Of a DNA stretch of 64,000 nucleotides, positions 31,500 to 44,600 are shown one piece after another. The first letter of the stretch is position 1. The number at the start of each line of letters is the position of its first letter. The notes beneath the pieces were generated by a model. It did not search any database and was not told the DNA's origin. It saw only the letters and a program-made list of their open reading frames with translations. The translations under genes and the position numbers were made by a program. The stretch comes from Pomphorhynchus laevis (lineage: Eukaryota; Acanthocephala; Palaeacanthocephala; Echinorhynchida; Pomphorhynchidae), in assembly GCA_012934845.2 (NCBI GenBank), contig WNNJ02003327.1:47613-111612 (forward strand). Direction: 5' to 3'.

Positions 31500-34122
31500 G
31501 CAGGGCCGCTATGTGATTTATTCTAAATGTCCTTCGGTTTTTTCCACGATCATATTTCAAATTTTAATCGCACAAATTTCCTCATTCATATCTCTGTGAT
31601 TTTTATAATCGGTTTACGATATCGAAGAAGACTTTCTCTGTGGATTTTGTGCCAACAAACTAATCCGCAACCTATCCCCTCAGCACATATTAACCACAAA
31701 CACGTCCACACAAACTATGCCAGTCGTTTCCGATGTCATTACTCCACCACTGATCCTGTAACCATATAAACTTCCCATCCCATGTCATCTTCACTTCACT
31801 GACATCTCTCGTCCTGTCCCTCTTATCTCATTTCTCAAAAACCTACATCCATCTATAAAAATCACATCCACCAACCTCCACAAACCTTCCACTGTAACCT
31901 TTCATCACATCGCTTGATATCATCTATATTATCAATATCCTCTTTAAATCCCGCTGTCGAACCTACTCCCTTTATTTCCTCAACTCCCAGCTCTACCATC
32001 ATTACTTCACCCACTCGCGTCACTCGTCCTAATTCACGGAAACACTTTCCTTCTCGCGAGCGTTGCGTCATCGCCACCAATATCACTCATCCACATCCGT
32101 ATCTCCACAAGCACGTCTCAATCACTATGTTTCCGCCTTCAGAAACATCATCTCGTCCCTTGTTCCTACGGATAAACCATCCTTTTTCAATGACATCGCT
32201 TCTGTCACATTTATCCGCCTAAACAAATCTTCTTAATCTAATCATTCTCAGCCCCCTCTCCTAAAAATTGTCTCCAAGCATCGCTCTCACGCGTTCTCTG
32301 TCCTCTCGTAACAATTTAAACTTACGTCCTTTTTAGCAACTCGCATTTTTCCCGATCGCAGCCCCACCAATATCGCTCAACTCTTTTCTGCCCGCATCGA
32401 AAAACGTCGTCGCTAGGAACGGCGAAATATTTCTCTGTATTAGAAACATCGACGGAAATTTTCAAGTTGTCCACATCAAGCCCAAAACTCGACAGGTATG
32501 TGCCTTCTCCACTAGCCCCTATCACCACCACACACGGTTTCCGCCTCGTCCTACTGAACACTAGATCTATTCTCCATAAATCCGATATCATCAGCAACCT
32601 ATTCACCAAGCAATCCATCGATCTCACCTGCCTCACCTAATCCTGTCACTCTGATTCTGACGACATCCAAATTCGCCGTCTGCTCTCCGCCAGTTGCTAA
32701 CTAGTCGAATCCGCCCCTCCCCATAGCTCATCCTATTCTAAATTATCTAATCATGGCGGCATTGTCGCATTCGCCCGTCACCCCGCGTCGCTTCGCAAAA
32801 TCAATCCCCCATTCAGTCATTGCTCTTTTGAATTGAACACTTGTCGTTCTTCTAGCCTGATGACTCTGGATCTCGCCATTGTATATTGTCCTAGTTCATC
32901 AGCTCCTACCTCCTTATTTTTTTACCGAACTCACTGACATCCTGTCCAATGTTCTTTGTCTTCCATCACTTCGCTCCTTGGCGACTTTAATATCCGCCTC
33001 GGCCGCCGCTGTTCCACCGATTCCATCCGGTTCATCAACATTCTGTCCAACTCGACTACAAACTCATCTCTACTGCCCCTACATATTATTAACAAGGCAC
33101 TCGATATCATCGCTATCCTCGATCGCTTTCCTGCCTACACCTCACTGTCCATCTCAGATTCTGGTCTATCCGACTACTTTCTCGTCACCCTTAATATCAC
33201 TTCTAACAACTCCCCGCCTCACACACCTACCGTCATACGTCGCCCTTGGAGAAATCTTGACCTCCCTATTCTCCGCTTTAACTTACTCAAATCGTCTCTA
33301 GCCTATCCCGCAATAACATAATCATCTCCTCACGATCTCACTTTTTTTTCGACTCTGAACTCACATCCGCTCTCGATATTCTCTTGCCCTTCAAGCTTCG
33401 CCCACACCGTCGCTTCCACCGTGTCCCATGGTTTGACATCCAATACATACTCTCAAAGCGTCAATTCCGTCATGCTTTGAGAGTATATCACCGTTCTCTA
33501 AGACGTGATTTCCGCTCGATCACTCCGTCTTTCCGTGATTCATATCTTGCTTTTCGCCGGTCCCATCTCAACCTACTACGTACCAAATGCAACTCATTCT
33601 GGCAGCATAAAATCATCAATTCATTCAATTCTTACTCTGGCATACTTTATCTCAATCCTTTCTTGCTCCTCTACGTCTTGCAACATCAATCCCATGATTA
33701 TTCGTCATTTCTTCAGACCAAAGTATCCACGTTGCTCTCTCTCACAACCGTCTCCATTAATCCCACTCTTCGCCACCTCGCCTCATCCTCCCGGAACTTT
33801 TACATCTTTTCCCTGTCTTACCTGCTGAAGTATCATATATTCTTATGTCCTTACGCAACAAAACTTCACATGCCGATCCTCTGCATATCCCATACTTAAA
33901 TCCAATTGCTCATCGATATCCTATTTCCTCACTGCCTTGTTGAACTTGTAAATTCGTAGTCATATCTTCCCTTTACACTTGAAATCTGTCATCGCTCGTT
34001 CCCTCTTTAAGAAACAATCGCTCGACCCCTTCCTTCCTTCTAGCTATCGCCCCGTTTCACTCCCCTACGATTTCTAAGCTCTTAAACGCCTTATATTAAC
34101 ACAGATAAACGTTTGTCTCTCT
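31500..34122 (+). mobile_element. LINE E4 copy 2, ORF1 to mid ORF2, decayed
   Basis: Plus-strand match to 37321-39470. ORF1 N-terminal finger region (EEDFLCGFCANKLIRNL near 31625), an ORF1 body, then ORF2 APE endonuclease (LLGDFNIRLGRR near 32970, DSGLSDYFLVTL near 33150) and linker up to RT finger residues near 34110. Many stops and frame changes. Contains a new palindrome at 33447-33486. Truncated at 34122 beside a possible host exon. Confidence 0.88.
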
Positions 34123-34135
34123 TCCGGTCCAGCAG

Positions 34136-34250
34136 GTCACGATTAGCAGGTCTCGTATTAGGCTTGATTTTATTACTTATTTGTATAGCACTGACCAATC
34201 CCGAGCCAATGCCTTGTACACCCGAGCAAACAGGCGGATCTACCACTTGA
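34136..34250 (+). pseudogene. Possible paralogous membrane-anchor exon
   Basis: After an AG acceptor at 34134-34135 the phase used by exon 2 of the 35.6-kb gene gives SRLAGLVLGLILLLICIALT and then NPEPMPCTPEQTGGSTT, followed by a stop. Both exons encode a short hydrophobic helix followed by a Thr/Pro-rich stalk. No partner exons were found nearby, and the upstream side is a LINE. It may be an exon relic of a second gene copy. The reverse strand is also open here, so this is weak. Confidence 0.3.
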
Positions 34251-34429
34251 GTGCTTGTGCATCCTGAAGCAGTACATTTGAAACCGGCTTTTGCTTCCGA
34301 CATTTGTAAGATTTACAAACATATGACTGATCAATTGCACCCATAATACTTTGAAATCGCGGATGGATTACCCATTAATATTTTTGATATAAAAAATATT
34401 TTTTTAATATAAAAATATCTTTGTAAATT

Positions 34430-35069
34430 ATACTATAATATTATAATCTTTGTAAATTAATTTACAAAGATTAGTTTCCAGCAAATGGGCCTATAAAGGA
34501 GTTGCATTGTCAGATAAGATTGAATGTTTTCTACAGAAGCGCGTCATTCGTAGACACGACGAAGAAGCACGTGCAATCGATAAGCTTATATTACGTTTTA
34601 AGTGAACTGATACATCAGTATATTGTTATGATTTTTACCCAGATGTTATCGAGGTCATGTCTTTGAGTAGCAGCTTAAGAGCTAGCGGTTCAATTATTCC
34701 GGATGCTGAAAAATTAATGGTGCAAACTTGATTTCTTCAACACCGGCAATTCTTTCACTGTAGCTGTCCTTGCTTTTTTCATTCAATTCAAAGACGATGT
34801 GAGACGAACTGCTGACATACGACGGAGCATGTATTGTGAAAACATTGGCGTCAAAAGCGTCCGCTCATATCGACTATCGTGTAGTCCATGAAATGTCTAG
34901 GCACTCTGTTATTTCTCGTCGTTGAATTATCTTCGAATACTAATTTGTCCCGAATTTTTTGTAATGTTGGTTCAACTTCGACACCGTGGCATATTTCTGA
35001 TAATGCATTAGCGATCGTGTTCCTAATCTCGTTATGACAGATTTCAAAATTCTGTACTTTAAAGTACAC
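34430..35069 (-). mobile_element. RLE LINE copy 10, 3' end, decayed
   Basis: Minus-strand translation: HNEIRNTIANALSEICHGVE near 35020, then VFTIHAPSYVSSSSH and NEKSKDSYSERIAGVEEIKF near 34770 with frame slips, and a 3' UTR containing ggcccatttgctggaa as in copy 3b. Endonuclease catalytic region decayed. Confidence 0.75.
34446..34473. repeat. 28-bp perfect palindrome
   Basis: aatctttgtaaatt followed directly by its reverse complement aatttacaaagatt, no spacer. It lies in the 3' tail region of RLE copy 10. Confidence 0.9.
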
Positions 35070-35359
35070 TAAGATTTAATAAAAAACAACTGTTTAATTA
35101 CTGACTTCTGATGTAGTAGCTAAAGAATGCAATTTTTATTCTCTTGAAAAAAGTTTAAATTAGTTGGAAAAATAATATCAATTGTTTTTCGCTACGAATA
35201 AAACGACACAAAATATACAATGTCTAAAAGTTTTGAGATTGAAGCAAAAATGCACAATTAAAATTTGTTTAGCATCTTTAGTTTAAACGGCGACAATCCT
35301 CTGCAACATGGGTTACTTTTAATCACAGTCTCTACTCAAATTTTAAACAATCAAGATTA

Positions 35360-35411
35360 TATACATACAAAAGGTGAATCACTTTAAAGTGATTCACCTT
35401 TTGTATGTATA
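35360..35411. repeat. 52-bp perfect palindrome
   Basis: Two 26-bp arms meet at 35385/35386 (...gattcacttt|aaagtgaatc... pattern) with no spacer. It lies in otherwise AT-rich unannotated sequence (35070-35640) about 230 bp upstream of the host gene start. Confidence 0.95.
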
Positions 35412-35640
35412 AAATCTTACAAAAAATAAAATTTCCTACTAAAAATGAAATGTCAACTACTAAAGTTCAAATTGTTTTGAGAATAATAAAAAATAATTAA
35501 AAATGAATAGATAACAACCACTGAATAAAAAACAGTCGTGTACCTATAAGAGCTTTTAAGTTAAGGTATTTTTCTTTATATACCACAAAAACCTCGAGAA
35601 TTGAAAATACATCCGACACTTTTGAGTTAGCAGAAAAAAT

Positions 35641-38600
35641 ATGGATAAATCTGCACTAATTCGTGCTCCTACTAAAATTAGGTCGAATCTGTAAGTTGTC
35701 TGTTGTATTACTGCTTGATCATTTTATTTATTCCAAAAAGGAGCGGCGGTCCACTTTTTGCCGGAATTTTGTGTCTCAGTCTGGTGCTTATTGGAGTAGG
35801 CTTTGGTATTATACTTAGTTTGGGAACATCTGAAAATGTAATTACGCCAGCACATCTTGTAACACAACCAACCACGACGATTACAATCCATGGTCAACCA
35901 CAGGCAAACAGTATGTGATTTATTAAATTTTTAATTGCATATTACACACAATAAGTTTGTGTGTAATTTAAAGATTCTGAATTAAGATTTTTAATTCTTA
36001 TCAATGTGCTCAAGGATGCATTCGTAAAAGGATGCGTTTATCCTTTTTAAAAGAGTTTATCAGGTTTTTTACCCAACTCTTTTATCCTAAAAAGAGTTGA
36101 AAATGTAACTAATCTAATCTAACCGTTCCAAGACCAGTTCCTTGACTTCTATCAAAATTTAAGTGTCAACAATTTAAATTCAAAAGCAAGTTATAACTGA
36201 CAGTTGCCTAAGGCTAAAAGCCCATAAATTTAAACATAAATTTAAAGTTTATTCGAAAGTGCCCTTTGTAATTATTTATATATAATAAGTTTGCTATATT
36301 TAGCAACAAATAATTAGGATGTTATCAATATGGATTAATTACCTCTTTATTAGACACATTTCGAATTTTATCATGTGTTTCGCAGTTTGAATAAATAAAC
36401 GAGATTAAACATTTGCTATTTATTGTTTATGTTCATTCTTACAAGAATGAAGGTGAAATCGGACTTTATCACAGTCTATTGTAAACAACATTATATTGTA
36501 AACAGTCTATTACATTCACAGATTACTATAAATGTGTTGTTTGAATTGTAAAATGATAAATTAGATCTATACCAATTCTAACTAGTTCGATCAAATACAT
36601 AAATACATAGTACTTAATCCATTTGAAGGATAACTTGAAGGATTAGCAAGTATGATTACTAAATCCTACTTTTTAGGTACTGGTAAGTAAATTATTCGTG
36701 ATGAATACCTTCACCTTTCATAGTACAATACTCTCAATACACTTTCATAGTACATGGATGAGTACTAGAAGGACTTGTTGAGTTGTCTAGGGATGCTGCA
36801 TTTCAATTCAGTTGTACAGCAGCCTCAACCTGATGATAATATTAAAATTAAAGTAGTTTTAAACTACTTTAGTTTATGCTGCTTGAGTCTTCCCGATTCA
36901 ATCAGAATAGAAATTGGCCGGTAAAGTTAGTCATGTGTTTTTTCCTTCATATAGTAACTTAAAAATGAAAAGAGCATGTTATTATATGGAATCTCCTTGA
37001 ATGATGCATTGATATCTAGAGGTTTGAATCTTTAATGAAGATACTATCACTAGTGAGAAAAAGTTATCAACAAAACTAAACCATCAGCCATTTCACTTTT
37101 TGTTAGAAAGATGTAATTGTCACATGTAATTTTTTAAAACCCAGGAGCACAAACCCAAAATATTCCCTCAAATTATTATATCAAATAGTGCATTTAATTA
37201 AAATCTCATGTGTCAACTTACATGTGTGATATTTATATATGGTATTTGTTTATATGTAAAAATAGAATATAAAATTAGAATTAATAATTTATTAAAGCAA
37301 AAAGCAGTATATTCATATGTAACAACTACTCACCTACTCACGTCAGTCGTCCTCCTTTACGAAAGCGCTTTGCTTCTCGCGATCGTTGCGTCATTGTTAC
37401 TAATATCACGCCTTCTAACTCCTTATCTCCACAAGCACGTCTGGACCACGATGTTTCCGCCGTCAGATCCATCCTCTCGTCTATTGATCCTGCGGATAAA
37501 CCATCCTTTTTCAAGGACATTTCTCCAGTCGCATTCATCCGTCTAAACAAATCTTCTCAATCTAATCCTTCCCAGCCCCCTCTCCTAAAAATTGTTTTCA
37601 AGCATCGCTCTCACGCGTCTTCTGTCCTCTCTCAACGATTCAAACTCATGTCATCTTCAACCACTCGAATTTTCCCCGATCGCGCCCCTTCCGAAATCGC
37701 TCAAATCTCTTCAGCCCGCATCGAAAAACGTCGTCGCGAGGAAAACGGCGAAACTTCACTCGCCATCCGAAACATAGACGGAAATTTTCAAATTGTCCAC
37801 ACCCGTCCAAAAATTCGATGGCGCTCCATCTCTCCTATGTGTCTTCTCCACTAGTCTCTTTCGCCACAGCACACGATTTCCGCCTCGGTCTCCTCAACAC
37901 TAGATCTATTCTCAATAAATCCGATCTTATCCTCAACCTATTCACCAAGCAATCCATCGATCTCTTCTGCCTCACCGAATCCTGGCACTCAGATTCCGAC
38001 GACCTTTCCATTCGCCGTCTGCTCTCTGCCGGTTGCTCCCTAGTCGAATCCGCCCGCCCCCTCAGCTCATGCCCTTCTAAATCCTCTAATCATGGCGGCA
38101 TCGTCGCATTCGCGCGTCAACCAGCGTCTCTTCGCAAAATCAATCCCCCTTTCAGTCCTTGCTCTTTTGAATTGCTCACTTGTCGTTATTCTAACCCGAT
38201 CACTCTAGATCTCGCCATTGTATACCGTCCTGGTTCATCAGCTCCTACAGCCTTATTTTTTACCGAACTCGCTGACCTCCTTTCTCATTGTTCTTTGTCC
38301 TCAATCCCTTCACTCGTTCTAGGCGACTTCAATATCCGCCTAGACCGCCCCTCTTCCACAGATTCCATCCGCTTCATCAACATTCTATCCAACTACAATT
38401 ACAAACAAATCTCCACTGCCCCCACACATATACTTGGCGGGGCACTCGACATCATCGCTGTCCCCGATCATTTTGCTGCCCACACCTCACTGTCCATCTC
38501 TGATCCTGGTCTATCCGATCACTTTCTTATCACCCTTGATCTCGCTCGCAACCACACCCCTCCTCACACACATACAATCCTACGTCGCCCTTGGAGAAAT

Positions 38601-41600
38601 CTTGACCTTTCCCTTCTCCGCTCTGCCTTACTCAAATCGTCTCTATCATTACCCACAATAACATATTCATCTCCTCACGATCTCGCCTTTCTTTTCGACT
38701 CTGAACTCACATCCACTCTCGATATTCTCTTGCCCTTCAAGTCTCACCCACACCGTCGCTTGCACCGTGCCCCATGGTTTGACATCCAATGCCTACTCTC
38801 AAAGCGTCGACTCCGCCATGCTTTTCGAGTCTATCACCGCTCTCTCAGACGCGATTTCCGCTCGATCACTCCGTCTTTCCGTGATTCCTATCTTGCTCTT
38901 CGCCGGTCTCATCTCAACCTACTACGTACCAAATGCAACTCCTTCTGGCAGCATAAAATAATCACTTCATTCAACTCTAAGACTCTCTGGCATACTTTTA
39001 ACTCAATCCTGGCTCGTTCCTCTACGCCTTGCAACATCAATGCTAATGATTATTCGTCATTTCTCCAGACTAAAGTATCCACGCTGCTCTCTCACACCCC
39101 GGTCTCCATCCTATTCCACTCTGCCCAGTCTACTCTCATCCTTCCCGAACTCTTTCATCTTCTCCCTGTATCACCTACAGAAGTATCATCTGTCCTCATG
39201 TCCTTGCCCAACAAAACCTCACCTGCCGATCCCCTGCCTACCCACATATTAAAATCTATATGCTCATCGATATCCCCATTTCTCACAACCTTGTTTAACT
39301 CGTCCATCCGCAGTCGTATCTTCCCTTCACACTGGAAATCCGCAATCGTTCGTCCCCTCCTTAAGAAACAATCGCTCGACCCCTCCCTTCCTTCTAGCTA
39401 TCGCCCCATTTCACTACTCCCTACTCTTTATAAGCTCTTAGAACGCCTCATCTTAATACAAATCAACGCTTATCTCTCCTCATCCAATCTGTACCCTCCT
39501 TTCCAATCCGCTTTCCGCTCTAATCACTCGACAGAAATCGCATGCATAAAAGTGTACAACGACTTACTCATTTCTCGAGACAAGGCTCTATATAGTGTTC
39601 TCATCTCCCTGGACCTCTCCTCCGCATTCGACATTGTCGACCACTCCGTCCTCCTTTCTCGCCTTCGTTATGATTACGGCTTTTCTTCCTCCTCCGTAGC
39701 TTGGTTCGCCTCATATCTATCCAACCGTTCCTTTCGCGTCTGTTCTAATTCATCATCCTCCCCTTCCATCCCTATTTTTTGCGGGGTTCCACAAGGTTCA
39801 GTCCTAGGTCCCCTGCTTTTCTCTCTTTTGCTTGGCGATCTCTCTCCATTTATCAAACCTTACTCCTTTAACGTCATGCAATACGCCGATGACATTCTAA
39901 TCTATGTTCATGCACCCGCACATCGCATACACGATATCGCCATTTCTGCCTCCAACTGTCTCTCTTCTATCTACAAGCGTCTCTCCAATCTCCATCTCGT
40001 TCTAAACGCCGAAAAGTCCAAAATAATGTGGATCCTTCCCCGTAAACCAAGCATATCTCCTCCCATTGTATCTTTTGCCTCATCGATCATTAGGCTTCCA
40101 TTTCGATGATCACCTTTCCCTTAAACCCTTCGTCCGTGACAAGGTCCGCTCGTCTAACTTAATTCTTCGTGACATCCGCCGTATCCGCCCCCTTATCGAC
40201 TTCCGTTCTTGTATGTCTCTTCTTTCATCGCTTCTTTTCCCTAAAATCGATTACTGCCTTAGCCTTTTCGCCAATTCTCCAAAATCCATCATCCTACCCC
40301 TACAACGAATAATCAACACCGCCGTTCGAGTGCTCTTTCACCTCCGTCGCTTCGACCACACATCCACATATTTTGCCCAACTCTCCTGGCCCACCATCCA
40401 CATCCGCATCAAACTCCGCCTTCTTCTCATTACTTTTCGTCTCATCGCTGTCGGCTCCCCATCGTTCATCAACCTTCCTTTCTTAGACGATACTCGCCCC
40501 ACCTCGCTATCGCTTCGTTCCTGTCATACCCTCTTACTCCACGTTCCTAATTACTCCAACAACTACGGTCTCCGATCCTTCCTCGCCGCCTCACTCGCCT
40601 GGAATCAACTCCCTCTTGACGTCCGCCGCGCTCCCTCCTTTATCACATTCAAACACCTCCTCCGTTCACACCTTCTCGACGCCTGATTCACAGTTTTGTT
40701 TTTGTTGTGGTCATGTAAGCGTGCGCTGGCACGCATTTGCCACGTTAAAATAAATCTTTTTTTTTCTAATGAAATTGCAAAATTATTTCAATTAAATTTG
40801 CAAAATGTATGACGAAAGTATTTAATTAAATTTAATTGTCAATAAAGCAGACGTGTCAAGTGATCTTCAACCAACATTAAAAGAACCGAAATGTGAAACG
40901 TGGGTATTGGATTAGTAGCTGATGAGGTCTACTAATACAGAAATGCGGCTTAATGCTGTTGGCGTATAGATAGGATAAGAACAGTGTGTAGGATAAAAAT
41001 AATCATCAAATAATCATCTTTTTTTTAACAAATATCAAGTTTTCATATGAGCTATATCTAGCTCATTGCGCAGAATAGGAAGAATATTTTACCTTTCAGT
41101 ATAACAACGATAAAATTCATTTACATTGATGAATTTTGAAAACAAATTAATTTATTTTTATTTAAAATAAATTTTGAATAAAAAATTATTATTTATTCAT
41201 TGATAAAATTCATTAACATTGATGGACGTTGATGAATTTGGGCTTAAACTACTATTTTTCAATATTTCATGTATTCAATTCAAATCAATATCTTCAATTT
41301 TAATATCTTCAATTCAATTACTATTTTTAAATATTTCATGTTGGTGAAAATAAAATTATATACACTGATATTTATTAAAAGTTATTAGTTGCAAGATTTC
41401 GAATGTTTGTTTTTCATGGACATTAGATTATTAGAGAAAATTGAATATTTATTAAAGGAAAAAATATTAAAGTAAAAAAATATCTTGAGGTTATCTGCGG
41501 GTCGAATATCAAATCTTCACACTCACTGTGCTCTTATGATTATCCATCCAATTATGGGAAGTATATTTTACCTCAGTATAACAGGTTTTATTTAATAAAT

Positions 41601-44600
41601 AACACCATAATAAATCACAACAACAATTAAATTCATTTACATCGATTAATAAAGAAAAACAAATAAAAAATAGAATAACACGGAGAACAAATAGAATTAT
41701 TTAATTTGTATAATCTACACATATTAGAAAATGAACAAAATTTATAAAATTTCACAAATCTTTTAATTAATTTTTTTTAAATTCATCATTTTTAAATTCT
41801 TTTTAATTATTTCTAAAAGCATTTAAAAAATCTAATGTGATGTTCCGGTGGACGATTATTTGAGTAGAAGTATATACCACTCGACACAAACACATTGAGC
41901 ACTGACGCATTGAGCATAAAACCAACATTTGATCATCTCACCCAGCAGAACAACTTTCTTCCTTTATTACTAATTTAAAACATTTTGGCATGTTTGATCT
42001 TCAGTGCAGCCTAGATCTAAAAACATATATCAGCATTCTTATTTGTCTTCTAATTTTCCGAAAGAAAATTATTTGATGCTCTTCCGGTTTCTCGGAAGAG
42101 TACCAAATAATTTAGCATGGTGTCCTGGTTTGCGAAATCTGTTGTAAATGTAATTGCTTTTCGTTGGATTTAACGACAAACCCAACTTAGACAGATGTCT
42201 AGCAATCCCATTCACCACAGACTTTACTCTGTTTTTGAATCTATTATTAGATAAAGAATCAGTTTTAAACACCAGTGATATATAGCGGCGTAGATAGTAT
42301 GAATAGTGTTTTGTATCCAAGAGTCCATTCAAGACTCACCCATGCACAAGATTGTCGATAAAGTTAGTGGCGAGCCAAGTGTTTTGACAGAAGTTTGGTC
42401 TCATGTCCTTTAGCCGTTGATACCCATTGACCCTTTAGAAGAAATATCACCTTTCCGATTGCAATATTTGGCTAGCTGCTAGCGATGAAGATAACAATTT
42501 AGCGGCGATTCGAAATCGGAGTTCCTCGTCAATCAACTTGGTGATTGACGAGATACCATACTTTAATGAGAAAATAAAAAGGATATGTCTCCTTTTTTTA
42601 TGAAAGACTGATATCCTTAAGAATACTCGTGTCATAATACATGTTATAATACTATAGACTGGGTTTGAATTGGTTTACAATCAGGTGAAAGATAATGAAA
42701 TAAGCTCGAATAGGGCAAATGACAAGAACGAAGTGAAAATGTTTGTAAACAAATAGAATGGTTAGTGCCTCCAAAATGTATTTTTAAATCACGAAAGCGC
42801 GAGTGAAATGAATAAAAAAATATAACCTTAGTATACAACAAGTCTAATACCAGCAAATTCACATTTTCAAGGGTTCGACCCTTTACACTAGTAGATGTAG
42901 TACACATTCTGGTTATGTGACATGCAAGAGCGTCTATGCTTGACGAACAATCTCGTTACATGTAACTGTAGAAAATTTACAGCGTTCAGGTGCTTGTATA
43001 TATATTGTTATTGCGAAAAATCGCTTGAAACTGTGGTCCAGGAGCCAAAATTGGCTACAATTGATTTTAAATCCATACGTGCTGCTAAATAACTGGACTT
43101 TGATCATCAGCTCCATCAGTCTAATGTAATCACTCCGAGACGTTCCTAACAACCCAGCAGTCATCGTCAGTCGGATGAAGTGGTTAGGGTACGTTTCGAC
43201 TGCTTTTGTGATAACTATAAAGACACCAGCAATTCCTCACGATGCTATACGAAGCTCAACGCCTTAATACCAATTAAGGCGTTGAGTGTGATCACATAAG
43301 ACACAAATGGTACTTTACATTTCATAATTTCATAATATCACAACTTGTTTTGAATGAAGAAACAGTCATATAATTTTCAGAACCGAATTATTGAGTATAA
43401 ACCAAGGCCTGAAATTCAGCTTGCTCGAGACTTCGCAATCATCAATACGAGTTTAAAGTGGACCACTAATCATGTTAATCAGTACAGTAAGTTTTTGTTC
43501 CTCGGATATCTCTGTAACGACCGAGAGAAACGCTTTTTTCAATGTCTTCATTCATCGGTAGCTTCTGTCTTTTCCGGATCAACGCTAAATATTTCAGGTC
43601 TAAAAAGTATATCCATAAATCTATTCAATAAATTGATGTAGAATAGTAGAGCTAATAAATGACTTTATTGAATAGATCTACAAAACATATCAAACAAATG
43701 AACATCATGCAAAATCAAGTTTATAATAAACAATGTTATATCACCTAAAGCCAACCAATAAAGCTTTGCCAAGATAGAAACAACCTTATTGTTAGTAAAT
43801 AAGACTTCTTTACAACAACAAAAATAGGTATCTTGAGGAAGTTGATGCTGCTTGAAAAAATACTGAACACAAAATTGCCCGAATGGAACTATAAAATACA
43901 AAATAATATATTTAAAAATATAATAATATATTTCAATATAAATTTTGGAATGATGTTTATTTATTATATTAATTTACAAATGACACTGCGAACATCATGC
44001 AAAGCGATATTGTAAACAACTCCATGGTTAACCTCTCGTTCGCATATGACTACGAGTAAGCTTTTGAATTACATAGTGCTATAATTAATCCGATTGGAGA
44101 ATACCAATTCGAACTATAACTCGGTCGTTGATTGCAGCCTTGCGTATATTGTAAACAATTGAATATAAAATTTGGAATGAGGTTTATTTATTATATTAAT
44201 TTACAAATTACACTGCGAGCATCATGTGACAATGTAAACAGTGTCGTTCTATAAACATTTCAGTTTACAAGCATTCGAGTTCTATAAATATTTCAATTTA
44301 CAAACATTAATGTTCTATAAACATTGAATTTTACATTGTAAGTTTACATCCAGTAGTAAATATGTTTACATTCCACTTTCAAAATCAAATATGCGCTCTG
44401 CTTATTTAAAAAAAGATTGATTTTTACGTGGCAAATGCGTGCCCTCTAACGCTTACATGACTACAACAACAAAGAATCTAAAGAATCAACATTCTTCTGA
44501 TTAAAGAATGTTCATTTGAAAGAAACTGAGTTAACCAAACAAGATCCTAACATCTACAGAGTGATTAAAGAGTGATTAAACTGTCTTGATTATAACTACA

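Larger units (their letters stand above)
37321..40766 (+). mobile_element. LINE E4 copy 3, nearly intact
   Basis: Spans partial ORF1, complete ORF2 with one frameshift, and a short 3' UTR. The 3' UTR has a terminal hairpin gcgtgc-gctg-gcacgc (40719-40734), atttgccacg, and a tail ttaaaataaatc(t)n. Inserted in sense orientation in the large intron of the repeated-module gene. Other copies: 19089-19560, 31500-34122, 44407-44480, 45484-45765, 60120-60310, 60690-62556. Confidence 0.9.

Noticed and set aside
42862-42882. tRNA-like B box (gggttcgaccc)
   Set aside because: The loop is too short for a T arm, and no acceptor, D or anticodon arms surround it.
44407-44480. SINE
   Set aside because: Only the E4 3' terminus is present, with no tRNA- or 5S-like head. 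A truncated LINE explains it.
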